Source of the DNA: Bog-756 sp963738545
Lineage (GTDB): Bacteria; Actinomycetota; Acidimicrobiia; Acidimicrobiales; RAAP-2
Reading direction: 5' to 3'
DNA: 64,000 bases
Assembly: GCA_963738545.1 (NCBI GenBank)
Contig: CAVTXA010000009.1
Coordinates: 62,001 to 126,000, forward strand
The translations under genes were made by a program, and so were the position numbers. This document shows, in pieces, positions 51,796 through 59,913 of this stretch. Numbering within the stretch: position 1 is the first letter of the stretch; the number at the start of each line of letters is the position of its first letter. The notes under the pieces were generated by a model. That model saw nothing but the letters and a program-made list of their open reading frames with translations. It searched no databases and was not told where the DNA came from.

Positions 51796-51846
51796 GTGAC
51801 CAGAACGAACCTCTCCCATCTGACCGACACCCGGACGATCCCGTGA
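51796..51846 (+). CDS. 16-residue Thr-rich leader ORF
   Basis: V-T-R-T-N-L-S-H-L-T-D-T-R-T-I-P then TGA at 51844-51846, overlapping the enoyl-CoA hydratase GTG by 4 bases. Five of 16 residues are Thr. Either a leader peptide giving coupled translation or chance; no hairpin typical of attenuation is seen behind it. Confidence 0.35.
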   Translation: MTRTNLSHLTDTRTIP

Positions 51847-52502
51847 GCCTCACCACCGAGGTGCAGGACGGGGTGCTCGTGGCGTCGATCGACGACGGGA
51901 AGGCCAACGCCCTTACCTTCGATCTCGTCGACGATCTTCGAGGAGCCGTGGCGTCGGCCGTAGGCCAGGGCCAGCCCCTCCTCGTCACCGGCCGGGACGG
52001 ATGCTTCTCGGCCGGGTTCGACCTAGCGGTCATGAACGGGGACGACCAGGAGCGGGCGGCGGCCCTCTTCGCTGCTGGAGCGATTCTCTACCGGGAGATC
52101 ATCGAGGCCCCGGTGCCCGTCGTGGCGTCGTGCACCGGCCATGCCCTCGCCGGTGGGGCCATCCTCTTGCTGTGTGCGGACCACCGGATCGGCCGTTCCG
52201 GTCCCTACAAGGTGGGACTCAACGAGGTGGGCATCGGTATGGCCCTCCCCGCCTTCGCCGTCTCGATTGCCACCCACCGGCTAGAGCCTCGGTACCTCAC
52301 CTCGGTGACCATGTTCGCCGAGATCGGTGATCCCGAGCGGGCCGAGGCCATGGGGTTCCTCGACGACGTGGTTGCCGATCCCTTGCCGCAGGCGCTGTCG
52401 TTCGCGGCGTCGCTGGCCCAGCTACCCCACGAGGCGTTCGCCACCACCAAGCGGCGCATCCGTCGGGGCCTCACCCAGGAGCTGACCGCGCTGGAGGGTT
52501 GA
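51843..52502 (+). CDS. Enoyl-CoA hydratase/isomerase family protein
   Basis: 219 residues from GTG 51843; the frame is open to TTG 51789. Crotonase fold: K-A-N-A-L-T-F-D-L near residue 20, oxyanion-hole loops G-C-F-S-A-G-F-D-L and C-T-G-H-A-L-A-G-G-A. The usual catalytic Glu pair is not obvious (G-L-N-E-V-G-I-G-M has one), so isomerase or hydrolase activity is possible. Hydrates enoyl-CoA in beta-oxidation-like chemistry. Confidence 0.85.
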   Translation: MSLTTEVQDGVLVASIDDGKANALTFDLVDDLRGAVASAVGQGQPLLVTGRDGCFSAGFDLAVMNGDDQERAAALFAAGAILYREIIEAPVPVVASCTGHALAGGAILLLCADHRIGRSGPYKVGLNEVGIGMALPAFAVSIATHRLEPRYLTSVTMFAEIGDPERAEAMGFLDDVVADPLPQALSFAASLAQLPHEAFATTKRRIRRGLTQELTALEG

Positions 52503-52707
52503 TGAGCCGATGGTGGTGACCGTCTCGATCGCTGCCTGGGTGACCGTGGTGTTCTGCTAATTTCCAGGTCCGACGGACCGACTGGCCGTGCGATCTCTCG
52601 ATCGTGCAACAGTGTGATTCCGGGGGCACCGTGCCCCGCCGGCATCGGCGCCGAGTCGATCGAGACGCGTGGTCCACCGCGGTGGAGCGCGGGGAGGAGT
52701 TGGCCAC

Positions 52708-53733
52708 GTGGACCTCGACCCTTCTGAGGAACAGCGGCTCCTCATCGAGGCGTTCGGCGCCCTCTACGCCAAGCAGTCCTCACCGGAGCGAGTCCGTGCC
52801 GCCGAACCCTCGGGACACGACCCAGAACTCTGGGGGCGGCTCTGTGAGAACGGTGCCCTGGAGATGGCCGTCGACGAGGACTCCGGCGGGTGGGGAGCGT
52901 CCCTCCTGGATCTGGCCCTCGTGGCCGAACAGCACGGTCGATTTCTCGGTTCGGCACCGATCCTCGAGGCCCAGGTGGCGGCGCGGCTCCTGGCCCGTGT
53001 GGATAGCCCCGCCGCCCGGACGGCACTGGGTGTGGCGCTCAGTGGTGAGCGTTTGACCTCGTTGGCCCTCCATCCCCCCCGGGCCGGCGTCCTCGCCATG
53101 ACGCCCTCGGGAGCGGTGGCCGACGCGGTGGTCTTCGTCGACCAGGGCCGGCTGTGGTCGACGGCGGGAGTGGCCGGTAATGCGGTGGCCAACCTCGGCT
53201 GTTTGCCCGTGGCCGATGTCCCGGTGGGGGATGCGCCCGTCCTGCTGGCCGACCGGCCCGGCGTGGACGAGCTGTTCGAACAGGCGCGTGACGAGTGGCT
53301 GGTGCTGATGGCCAACGCCCTGGCCGGGATGGGTGCCCGCGCCCTCGAGATCGGCGTGGCCTACGTGAAGGAGCGGCACGCCTTCGGGGTTCCCATCGGC
53401 TCGTTCCAGGCGGTGGCCCACGGCCTCGCTGATGCCGCCACCAGCGTGGACGGGGGCGGGCTGCTGGCCAGGGAGGCGGCGTGGGCGGCAGCCGAGGAGC
53501 CGGACCGGGCCCCCGAGCTCGCCGCCTTGGCCTGTGCCTTCAACGCCGAGGCGGCTCGCGAGGCCAGCTATCGGAGCCTGCATTACCACGGCGGGTACGG
53601 ATTCATGCTGGAGTACGACATCCAGCTCTACTTCCGTCGAGCCAAGGCCTGGCCGGCCCAGTTCGCCGAGCCGGCCGCGCTTTATGCCCGAGCCGAGGGT
53701 CACCGTCTGTCGGCCCGGCAGGGGGGTGGGTGA
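52708..53733 (+). CDS. Acyl-CoA dehydrogenase, subunit 1
   Basis: 341 residues from GTG 52708, which has GGAGGAG eight bases upstream (the frame is open to 52669). Acyl-CoA dehydrogenase helices with H-A-F-G-V-P-I-G-S-F-Q-A-V-A-H and the C-terminal H-Y-H-G-G-Y-G-F-M-L-E-Y-D. The middle beta domain is short and poorly conserved. Its stop overlaps the start of a second ACAD. Such adjacent pairs in mycobacteria (FadE28-FadE29 and others) make alpha2-beta2 enzymes for steroid side chains; by analogy this is one half. Confidence 0.86.
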   Translation: MDLDPSEEQRLLIEAFGALYAKQSSPERVRAAEPSGHDPELWGRLCENGALEMAVDEDSGGWGASLLDLALVAEQHGRFLGSAPILEAQVAARLLARVDSPAARTALGVALSGERLTSLALHPPRAGVLAMTPSGAVADAVVFVDQGRLWSTAGVAGNAVANLGCLPVADVPVGDAPVLLADRPGVDELFEQARDEWLVLMANALAGMGARALEIGVAYVKERHAFGVPIGSFQAVAHGLADAATSVDGGGLLAREAAWAAAEEPDRAPELAALACAFNAEAAREASYRSLHYHGGYGFMLEYDIQLYFRRAKAWPAQFAEPAALYARAEGHRLSARQGGG

Positions 53734-54902
53734 CCGTGGATTTCCGACTGGGTGAGCGAAGCGAGGTCTTCCGGCAGGAGGCCCGGGACTTCCTCGACGA
53801 GGTCCTCACCGATGAGGTGCGGGAGGAGATGGAGCGGACCGGGGTCCACCACAGTTGGCACTTCCACCGCAATCTGGTGGAGCGGGGCTGGCTGGCCCCA
53901 GGCTGGCCGAAGGAACTCGGGGGTCAGGGACGAGATCCCCTCGAGATGCTGGCTTTCATGGAGGAGTTCCACCGGGCCGGAGCCCCCACGTACGCCGTGG
54001 GCACCACATTGATGGTGGCCGGCATCATCCGGCACATCGGTACCGAGGAGCAGAAGCAGCTGGTCATCCCTCCGGCCCTGCGAGGGGAGATCATCATCGT
54101 CCTGGGCTTCACCGAGCCCGAGTCGGGCTCCGATGTGGCTGCCGCCCAGACCCGGGCGGTCCGGGACGGTGACGAGTGGGTGATCAACGGGCAGAAGATG
54201 TTCACCACCAACGCCCAGGAGGCCGACTACGTCTTCATGCTGACCAGGACCGATCCGGGAGTGGCCAAGCACAAGGGGTTGACCACCTTCCTCGTTCCCC
54301 TCCGCCAGCCCGGTGTGGAGATCCAGCCCGTGCGGACGCTCTCGGGCGAGCGGACCAACCTGACCTTCTACGCCGATGTCCGGGTGGACGACTCGCTGCG
54401 GATCGGTGAGGTGGACGGAGGGTGGGACGTGATGGGGGTGGGCCTGACGCTCGAGCGGGCGGGTGACCACGGGGGTGAGCTGATCCGCCTCCTCGAGGCC
54501 ATGGAGGAATGGGCGACCACGACCGTCGACGAGACCGGCGTCCGGAGGGCCGACGATCCGGCTGTCCGCTCCCGGCTCGGGCGTGCCGCTGCGGAGAACG
54601 AGGTGACGACGCTGCTGTGCCGCCGGTCGGCCTGGATCTCCGCCTCGGGGGGGATGCCCGGAGTCGAGGGCTCGAAGAGCAAGTTGTTCGCCTCCGAGGC
54701 CCTGACCCGTCAGTCGGCCGACTTCGTGGACCTCCTCGGCCCGGACGGGATCCGCACCCAGGGGGACCCGTTGGCTCCCGCCGGCGGGGCCGCCGACTAC
54801 GACTTCCGCTTCGCCCTGGGAACCACCACCTACGGGGGGACGAGCGAGGTCCAGCGCAACATCATCGCCCAACGGGGATTAGGCCTGCCCCGATCGCGGT
54901 GA
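53730..54902 (+). CDS. Acyl-CoA dehydrogenase, subunit 2
   Basis: 390 residues from GTG 53730, overlapping subunit 1 by 4 bases. Flavin-binding L-G-F-T-E-P-E-S-G-S-D-V-A and W-V-I-N-G-Q-K-M-F-T-T are clear. The C-terminal Y-G-G-T-S-E-V-Q-R-N-I-I-A has Gly where medium-chain enzymes have catalytic Glu (Y-E-G-T). As in the steroid FadE heterotetramers, the base may come from elsewhere in the pair. FAD-dependent alpha,beta-dehydrogenation of an acyl-CoA. Confidence 0.9.
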   Translation: MTVDFRLGERSEVFRQEARDFLDEVLTDEVREEMERTGVHHSWHFHRNLVERGWLAPGWPKELGGQGRDPLEMLAFMEEFHRAGAPTYAVGTTLMVAGIIRHIGTEEQKQLVIPPALRGEIIIVLGFTEPESGSDVAAAQTRAVRDGDEWVINGQKMFTTNAQEADYVFMLTRTDPGVAKHKGLTTFLVPLRQPGVEIQPVRTLSGERTNLTFYADVRVDDSLRIGEVDGGWDVMGVGLTLERAGDHGGELIRLLEAMEEWATTTVDETGVRRADDPAVRSRLGRAAAENEVTTLLCRRSAWISASGGMPGVEGSKSKLFASEALTRQSADFVDLLGPDGIRTQGDPLAPAGGAADYDFRFALGTTTYGGTSEVQRNIIAQRGLGLPRSR

Positions 54903-54957
54903 CCATCAGGCCCGCCTGTGCACCCGGCGTACCGTGGCCCCCAGGGGTGCGAGTCCC

Positions 54958-56148
54958 TCAGGCAGGCTGTTGCAAACCCAGGAGCTCGTACATGTTGCCT
55001 CCCATGATCTTCCTGACGGCCTCACGCGGATAGAGGCTCGAGACCTCTTCGGCCCACTCGAACGGCTCGGCCAGACCCTCGGGGTGGGGGTAGTCCGATC
55101 CGAACATGATGTGCTCGGGTGTCATCACGTCGATGAGTGCCTCGAGCGAGTCCTCCCAGAACGGATTGATGTAGATGTTCCGGAGAAAGACGTCGCGGGG
55201 GTGCTCGGCAAAGGCGTAGGGCATCTTGCCGTAGGTCTTCTCGAGCGACTTCAGGCACGGCAGGGCCCAACTCCCGCCGTTCTCGACGCTCATCAGACGT
55301 ACCGTCGGGAACCGGCTCAGCATCCCGTGGCAGATGGCCGATGTCACGGTGTCGCTGATGGGTCGCCCCGTGTTGACGGCGTCGCTGAACGGGCGCGGGG
55401 CGAAGGGCTGCATGTCCCGTCCGTCCCCCTCCCACTCATTGGCATGGCGCTGATAGCCGGAGTCGGAGGCGTGCATGGCCACCAGCACCCCCGTCTCGGC
55501 CACCGTGGCCCAGAACGGGTCGAACTCGGCCAGGAAGGGCGACTTGGTGCCCCGTGTGCCGGCGACGGGCCCCGGTCGGAGCAGCACCACCTTCGCTCCT
55601 CGTTCTACGGCCCATTCGAGCTCGGCGATACCGCGCTCGGGTAGGCAGGGATTGACCACCGGGGTGGCGAAGATCCGGTGCTGGTAGTCGAAGGTCCACT
55701 CGTCGTGGAGCCACTGGTTGTAGGCGTGGATCACCGTGCACGTCATCTGCGGATCGTCCAGGAGATTGACCTCGATCAGGCTGGCCAGGGTCGGGAACAT
55801 CAAGGCCGCGTCGACCCCCGTCTCATCGAGCAGGGCCAGGCGGGGTTCGGCCGATCGGAAGGCGTCGATGGCCGGGATTGGCTTACCGGCCATCTCCCGG
55901 AGGGTCTTGCCTTCGGTGTTGTGGCCGGAGAAGTAGTCGGCGAAGGCGCCCGGGGCTGCCACCACCTCGAAGGTCGGGTTGGGGATGGATTCGCTGATCT
56001 GGTTGGCGATGGCGATCTTCGTCCGCCCCTTGACCTGCACGTACTTGACGAAGCCGTCGAACTCCTTGGGCAGGTAGCGCGTGAGCGCGTCCTCGGTCTC
56101 GTAGAGATGGTTGTCGGCGTCAAAGATGGGACCTTCGTACCTAGCCAC
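54958..56148 (-). CDS. Amidohydrolase-2 (ACMSD-like) metal hydrolase
   Basis: 396 residues from GTG 56148. N-terminal F-D-A-D-N-H-L-Y replaces the usual DxHxH; then A-L-M-F-P-T, V-A-M-H-A-S, F-P-T-V-R-L-M-S-V-E-N-G and M-F-G-S-D-Y-P-H-P-E-G near the end. This group is common in actinobacterial catabolic clusters, where members decarboxylate or hydrolyse ring-cleavage products. Convergent with the ACAD pair and upstream of nothing on its strand except the P450 at 57469. Confidence 0.85.
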   Translation of the reverse strand: MARYEGPIFDADNHLYETEDALTRYLPKEFDGFVKYVQVKGRTKIAIANQISESIPNPTFEVVAAPGAFADYFSGHNTEGKTLREMAGKPIPAIDAFRSAEPRLALLDETGVDAALMFPTLASLIEVNLLDDPQMTCTVIHAYNQWLHDEWTFDYQHRIFATPVVNPCLPERGIAELEWAVERGAKVVLLRPGPVAGTRGTKSPFLAEFDPFWATVAETGVLVAMHASDSGYQRHANEWEGDGRDMQPFAPRPFSDAVNTGRPISDTVTSAICHGMLSRFPTVRLMSVENGGSWALPCLKSLEKTYGKMPYAFAEHPRDVFLRNIYINPFWEDSLEALIDVMTPEHIMFGSDYPHPEGLAEPFEWAEEVSSLYPREAVRKIMGGNMYELLGLQQPA

Positions 56149-56212
56149 AGGAGCCTCGATTCTTCGGAAGAGGGCGGGGTGTGCGTGAGCGAACCGCGTG
56201 TGTGGTCATTGT

Positions 56213-57469
56213 CTACCCGATGGGGGTGAACTCGAGGAAGAGGCGGTCATGACCGCGCAGCATCCAGGTGGGGGTGTACTCCCAGTGGCGGTCACCGGCC
56301 GGCCCGTGGTGGGTGTCGGAGATGCGAATGTCTCCCATCCGGTCGAGGAGGCGTTGCAGGGAGACAGTGGCCTCCGCCCGGGCCAGGGGGGCACCAGCAC
56401 AGGTGTGGATGCCGTGGCCGAAGGCGATGTGCTGGCGACCGTTTGGGCGGTCGAGGCGGAGCTCATCGGGATCCTCGAACTCCCGAGGGTCGCGGTTGGC
56501 CGCGCTGGGCAGGACCATGACCGTGCTACCCGCAGGGATCTCGGTGTCTCGGACCGTGGTCGGTGTGCGTGACAGCCGGAAAGTACCGTTGATGGGAGGT
56601 TGCAGGCGCAGGGACTCCTCGATGAAGGCGGGCACCAGGCCCCGGTCGTCCCGGAGCTGTTGTTGGAGGTCGGGGTGCTCGCCGAGGGTCATGAGGGCCG
56701 TACCCAACAGTCGGGCCGTCGTCTCCTGGCCGGCGGCGAACAGGTTGGAGGCGATCTTCATGACGTCTACGACGGGAGGGAGTGAACCGTCGGGGAAGGT
56801 CGCCGTGGCCAGCCCCGTCATCACATCGTCGCGCGGCTCCCGTCGCCGGTCCTCGATGTAGCGGGTGAACTGTGCGTAGAGGTACTCGAGGGGGCTGTGG
56901 GTCATCTCGACGGCGCCGGTGTGCGTGAGCTTCTCGAGAAACTCCGGATGATCCTCCTCGGGCACCCCGAGCAGATCGGCGATGACCAGCATGGTGTAAG
57001 GCTGGGCGTACTCGCCGACGAACTCACACTCGCCCCGGGCGTGGAACCCGTCGATCTGTTGGTCAGCAAGCCGTTGGAGGGCTGCCTCGTTCTCCTTCAA
57101 TCGCTTCGGCGTGATCAACCGCATGAGGAGACCACGCTGGGCGGTGTGCTTGGGCGGATCGAAGGTGGGGAGTTGGTCACCGAAGGGAAGGTCGTCCCTG
57201 TAGGTCTCGATGATCTCGGTGACGTCGTCGCCCTCCAGGGGGACGGGGAACCTGGCGAACGGCCCGATAGCCGAGTTGCAAGCCGAGAAGGTGGCCTGGT
57301 CGTGATAGACCTCGACGGCCTCGTCGAAGCCCGTCACCATGAAGACGTGGCGGAACGGCTCTTGCGCGACCGGACAGCGGTCCCGGAGGTGGGCCAGGTA
57401 CGGGTAGGGATTGTCGATGAGGTCCTTGGTTCCGAAGAAGTCAGTGTCGTCGAACGGCTCGTCGCTCAC
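56213..57469 (-). CDS. Cytochrome P450 (paralogue B)
   Basis: 418 residues from GTG 57469. I-helix F-A-A-G-Q-E-T-T-A-R, ExxR in E-E-S-L-R, haem loop F-G-H-G-I-H-T-C-A-G. Shares runs such as D-Q-L-P-T-F-D-P-P-K-H-T and L-V-I-A-D-L-L-G-V-P-E-E-D-H-P with the P450 at 48783-50072, so the two probably come from duplication, with the CoA-oxidation genes between them. It may be co-transcribed with the amidohydrolase after it. Confidence 0.92.
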   Translation of the reverse strand: MSDEPFDDTDFFGTKDLIDNPYPYLAHLRDRCPVAQEPFRHVFMVTGFDEAVEVYHDQATFSACNSAIGPFARFPVPLEGDDVTEIIETYRDDLPFGDQLPTFDPPKHTAQRGLLMRLITPKRLKENEAALQRLADQQIDGFHARGECEFVGEYAQPYTMLVIADLLGVPEEDHPEFLEKLTHTGAVEMTHSPLEYLYAQFTRYIEDRRREPRDDVMTGLATATFPDGSLPPVVDVMKIASNLFAAGQETTARLLGTALMTLGEHPDLQQQLRDDRGLVPAFIEESLRLQPPINGTFRLSRTPTTVRDTEIPAGSTVMVLPSAANRDPREFEDPDELRLDRPNGRQHIAFGHGIHTCAGAPLARAEATVSLQRLLDRMGDIRISDTHHGPAGDRHWEYTPTWMLRGHDRLFLEFTPIG

Positions 57470-57533
57470 GGGTGCTCCGGGGTGGTCGTGGGCAGGTGCC
57501 CGGCGTGGATGGGTGGATATGTCTGGCGGTGAC

Positions 57534-57561
57534 TTGCCGTGGCGCACCCCCAGGGTATGTT
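57534..57561 (+). promoter_or_regulatory. Candidate SDR promoter
   Basis: TTGCCG (57534-57539), 16 bases, TATGTT (57556-57561), in the 185-base gap between the divergent P450 and SDR genes. The leader to ATG 57655 would be about 87 bases with an AAAGGA site. Confidence 0.4.
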
Positions 57562-57654
57562 CGGTGGCCGCGCCGGACTCGTGGGAGACGGCAGCAGTGG
57601 ACGGACGGGGCTCGTGGCCCGGTATCCGAAGCCACTCGAAAGGAACGGTCCGGT

Positions 57655-58446
57655 ATGGGTGAGGAACTCTCGGGGAAGGTCGCCATCGTCACCGGAGGTG
57701 CCAGTGGGATCGGTCGCGCCACCGTCGAACGGTTTGCCGGTGAGGGCGCCAAGGTGGTCGTGGCCGACATCGATGCCGAGGGGGGTGAAGCGCTGGCGGC
57801 CGGGCTGGGGGACTCGGTGGTCTTCCGGCGGACTGACGTATCCGATGCCGACGACGTCCAAGGTCTGGTCGACGTGGCCGTAGAAACATTCGGTGGGCTG
57901 CATGTCATGGTCAACAACGCCGGCATCTCGAGCTCGTTCCGGCGCTTCCTCCGTGACGATCTCCGTGACTTCGACCGGGTGATGGCGGTGAACCTGTTCG
58001 GCGTGATCATCGGAACCCAGAGGGCCGGGCGGCACATGGCCCAGCACGGTGGTGGCTCGATCATCAATACTTCGTCGATCGGGGGACTCACCGGGGGTGG
58101 GCCACCGATCGCCTACCGCACGTCGAAGGCGGCCATCGTCCAGTTCAGCCGCATGGTGGCCACCGATCTGGCCGAGTTCGGCATTCGGGTCAACTGCATT
58201 GCCCCGGGCCACATCCCCACCGGCATCACCAACTACGACCTGGGGCCCACGATCGAAGCCGACCAGCCGCTCCAACGTCGGGGCACGCCCGAGGACGTGG
58301 CTGAGGCCGTGCTCTTCCTGGCCGGCGACCGCTCGGCTCAGATCACCGGGATCGTGGTCCCAGTGGACGGCGGGACGGTGGCCGGACGCCCGGTCCGTCA
58401 ACCACCGACCCCCCAGGTCGGCACCAAGGACGACAGCACCAGCTGA
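57655..58446 (+). CDS. Short-chain dehydrogenase/reductase (A)
   Basis: 263 residues from ATG 57655. T-G-G-A-S-G-I-G at ~14-21, acidic V-A-D-I-D for NAD(H) preference, N-N-A-G-I, catalytic Ser in I-N-T-S-S-I-G-G and Y-R-T-S-K, then P-G-H-I-P-T. Classical SDR, alcohol-ketone interconversion. Divergent from P450 B and convergent with the TetR gene. Confidence 0.9.
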   Translation: MGEELSGKVAIVTGGASGIGRATVERFAGEGAKVVVADIDAEGGEALAAGLGDSVVFRRTDVSDADDVQGLVDVAVETFGGLHVMVNNAGISSSFRRFLRDDLRDFDRVMAVNLFGVIIGTQRAGRHMAQHGGGSIINTSSIGGLTGGGPPIAYRTSKAAIVQFSRMVATDLAEFGIRVNCIAPGHIPTGITNYDLGPTIEADQPLQRRGTPEDVAEAVLFLAGDRSAQITGIVVPVDGGTVAGRPVRQPPTPQVGTKDDSTS

Positions 58447-58475
58447 GCGTCGTCCTCGGGCGACCGGTTCGGGGC

Positions 58476-59114
58476 TCATCCCGGTCCCCGCCCGTCTCGC
58501 ACGGCTTGTTCGACGAGGCCGATCACCCAGGTGATCCCGCGGACGGCGCGGTCGTGGTCGATCTCCCAGTCGACGACCAGGCGCTCGTAGGTGGCGACGC
58601 TCCAGAGGGCGTCGAACACGGCGGCCACCACCGTCCGCTCCTCGCCGGTCCGCCGTCCCGCCGGCCCGGCGATGGCGGCCAGGAGGGACTCCTGTTGGCG
58701 CTCTTTGGCCACGGTCAGGGTCGGATCGAGCGGCGGCCTGGGCTCGCGCGGGTACTGGGCCACGTGGTCGAAGATCTGAGAGGCCACCGTGGCGATGTCC
58801 TCCAGTGCCATGCCGGCAAGGTCGATGCCGGCCTCTTGTTCGTTGCGATGCAGCACCGCGTCCCGGAGGCCGCGCTCACTTCCGAAATACCGGTACACGG
58901 TGCGTTCGTTGACGCCGGCCCGTTCGGCCACCGCTCGGACGGTCAGTCGCTTCCAGTCGCGCACCGAGGTGCGGTGGATGAGCTCTGAGCCGGCATCGAG
59001 GATCCGCTCGCGGGTCTCAGCCGCCCGTTCGCGGCGCAGGGTGCCGTCATAGGCCCTCCCGGATCGTTGCGGGGGATCGGACGTGTGCTTCTTGGCGGTG
59101 CGGATGGCGTCCAT
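58476..59114 (-). CDS. TetR-family transcriptional regulator
   Basis: 212 residues from ATG 59114. N-terminal HTH: T-R-E-R-I-L-D-A-G-S-E-L then V-R-A-V-A-E-R-A-G-V-N-E-R-T-V-Y-R-Y-F near residues 60-78. The C-terminal ligand domain is helical and uncharacterised. Four bases after the SDR (B) stop on the same strand, so the SDR and regulator form an operon. It probably represses local catabolic genes in response to a CoA ester or substrate. Confidence 0.9.
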   Translation of the reverse strand: MDAIRTAKKHTSDPPQRSGRAYDGTLRRERAAETRERILDAGSELIHRTSVRDWKRLTVRAVAERAGVNERTVYRYFGSERGLRDAVLHRNEQEAGIDLAGMALEDIATVASQIFDHVAQYPREPRPPLDPTLTVAKERQQESLLAAIAGPAGRRTGEERTVVAAVFDALWSVATYERLVVDWEIDHDRAVRGITWVIGLVEQAVRDGRGPG

Positions 59115-59118
59115 GTCG

Positions 59119-59859
59119 CTAGGCCAACTTTGCCGACCAACCTCCGTCGACCGGGATGACGGCACCGGTGACGAACGAGGCCCGGTCCGAGGCGAGGAAG
59201 GCGCCGACCTCGGCGACCTCCGGGGACTCTCCCGCTCGATTGAGGGCGGCCTTGGCGGCAATGTCAGGAATGAAGTCCTCCGCTCCCTGGGCCATGATCT
59301 CGGTGAGGATGAAGCCCGGACAGATGACGTTCACCCGAATTCCCCGCGTGCCGTATTCGATGGCCGCGGACTTGGATGCGCCGATGATGCCGTGCTTGGC
59401 CGCGGCGTAGACGCTGGTCCCGGCCGAGCCGTTGAGGCCACCGACCGACGACCAGTTGACGATGGAGCCGCCACCCGTCGGGAGCATGGTGCGAATCCCG
59501 TGCTTCATGCCCAAAAACACGCCCCGGAGGTCCACGTCCATGAGCCGGTCGTAGAGTTCCATGTCGAGATCGGCGAGCATGCACCCGTCGGCGATACCGG
59601 CCACGTTGAGGACGGCGTCCACCCGTCCGAACTGCGTCACCGCCGCAGCCATCAGCGCCTCGACCTGGTCCTCCTGGGTGACGTCGCAGTGCACGGGCAG
59701 GACATCGCCTCCGACCTCGTCGGCGGTGGTCTGTTCGGCGCCGCTGATGTCGGCCGCCACGACCTTGGCACCTTCCCGCACGAAGACCTTGACCGACGCT
59801 TTGGCCATGCCCGAACCTGCTCCGGTGATGACCGCCACCTTGCCGTCCAGCTCACCCAT
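59119..59859 (-). CDS. Short-chain dehydrogenase/reductase (B)
   Basis: 246 residues. T-G-A-G-S-G-M-A at ~12-19 (Ala in place of the last Gly), A-A-D-I-S, N-V-A-G-I-A, N-W-S-S-V-G-G and Y-A-A-A-K. Classical NAD-type SDR, distantly similar to SDR A. Followed immediately by the TetR gene and preceded by the P450 at 59914 on the same strand, 54 bases away, so P450-SDR-TetR may be one transcript. Confidence 0.9.
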   Translation of the reverse strand: MGELDGKVAVITGAGSGMAKASVKVFVREGAKVVAADISGAEQTTADEVGGDVLPVHCDVTQEDQVEALMAAAVTQFGRVDAVLNVAGIADGCMLADLDMELYDRLMDVDLRGVFLGMKHGIRTMLPTGGGSIVNWSSVGGLNGSAGTSVYAAAKHGIIGASKSAAIEYGTRGIRVNVICPGFILTEIMAQGAEDFIPDIAAKAALNRAGESPEVAEVGAFLASDRASFVTGAVIPVDGGWSAKLA

Positions 59860-59913
59860 GTGAGGTCACCGGCAAGGGCCGGCACTCCGGAAGGGTTTGG
59901 CTCATCGGGGTGA

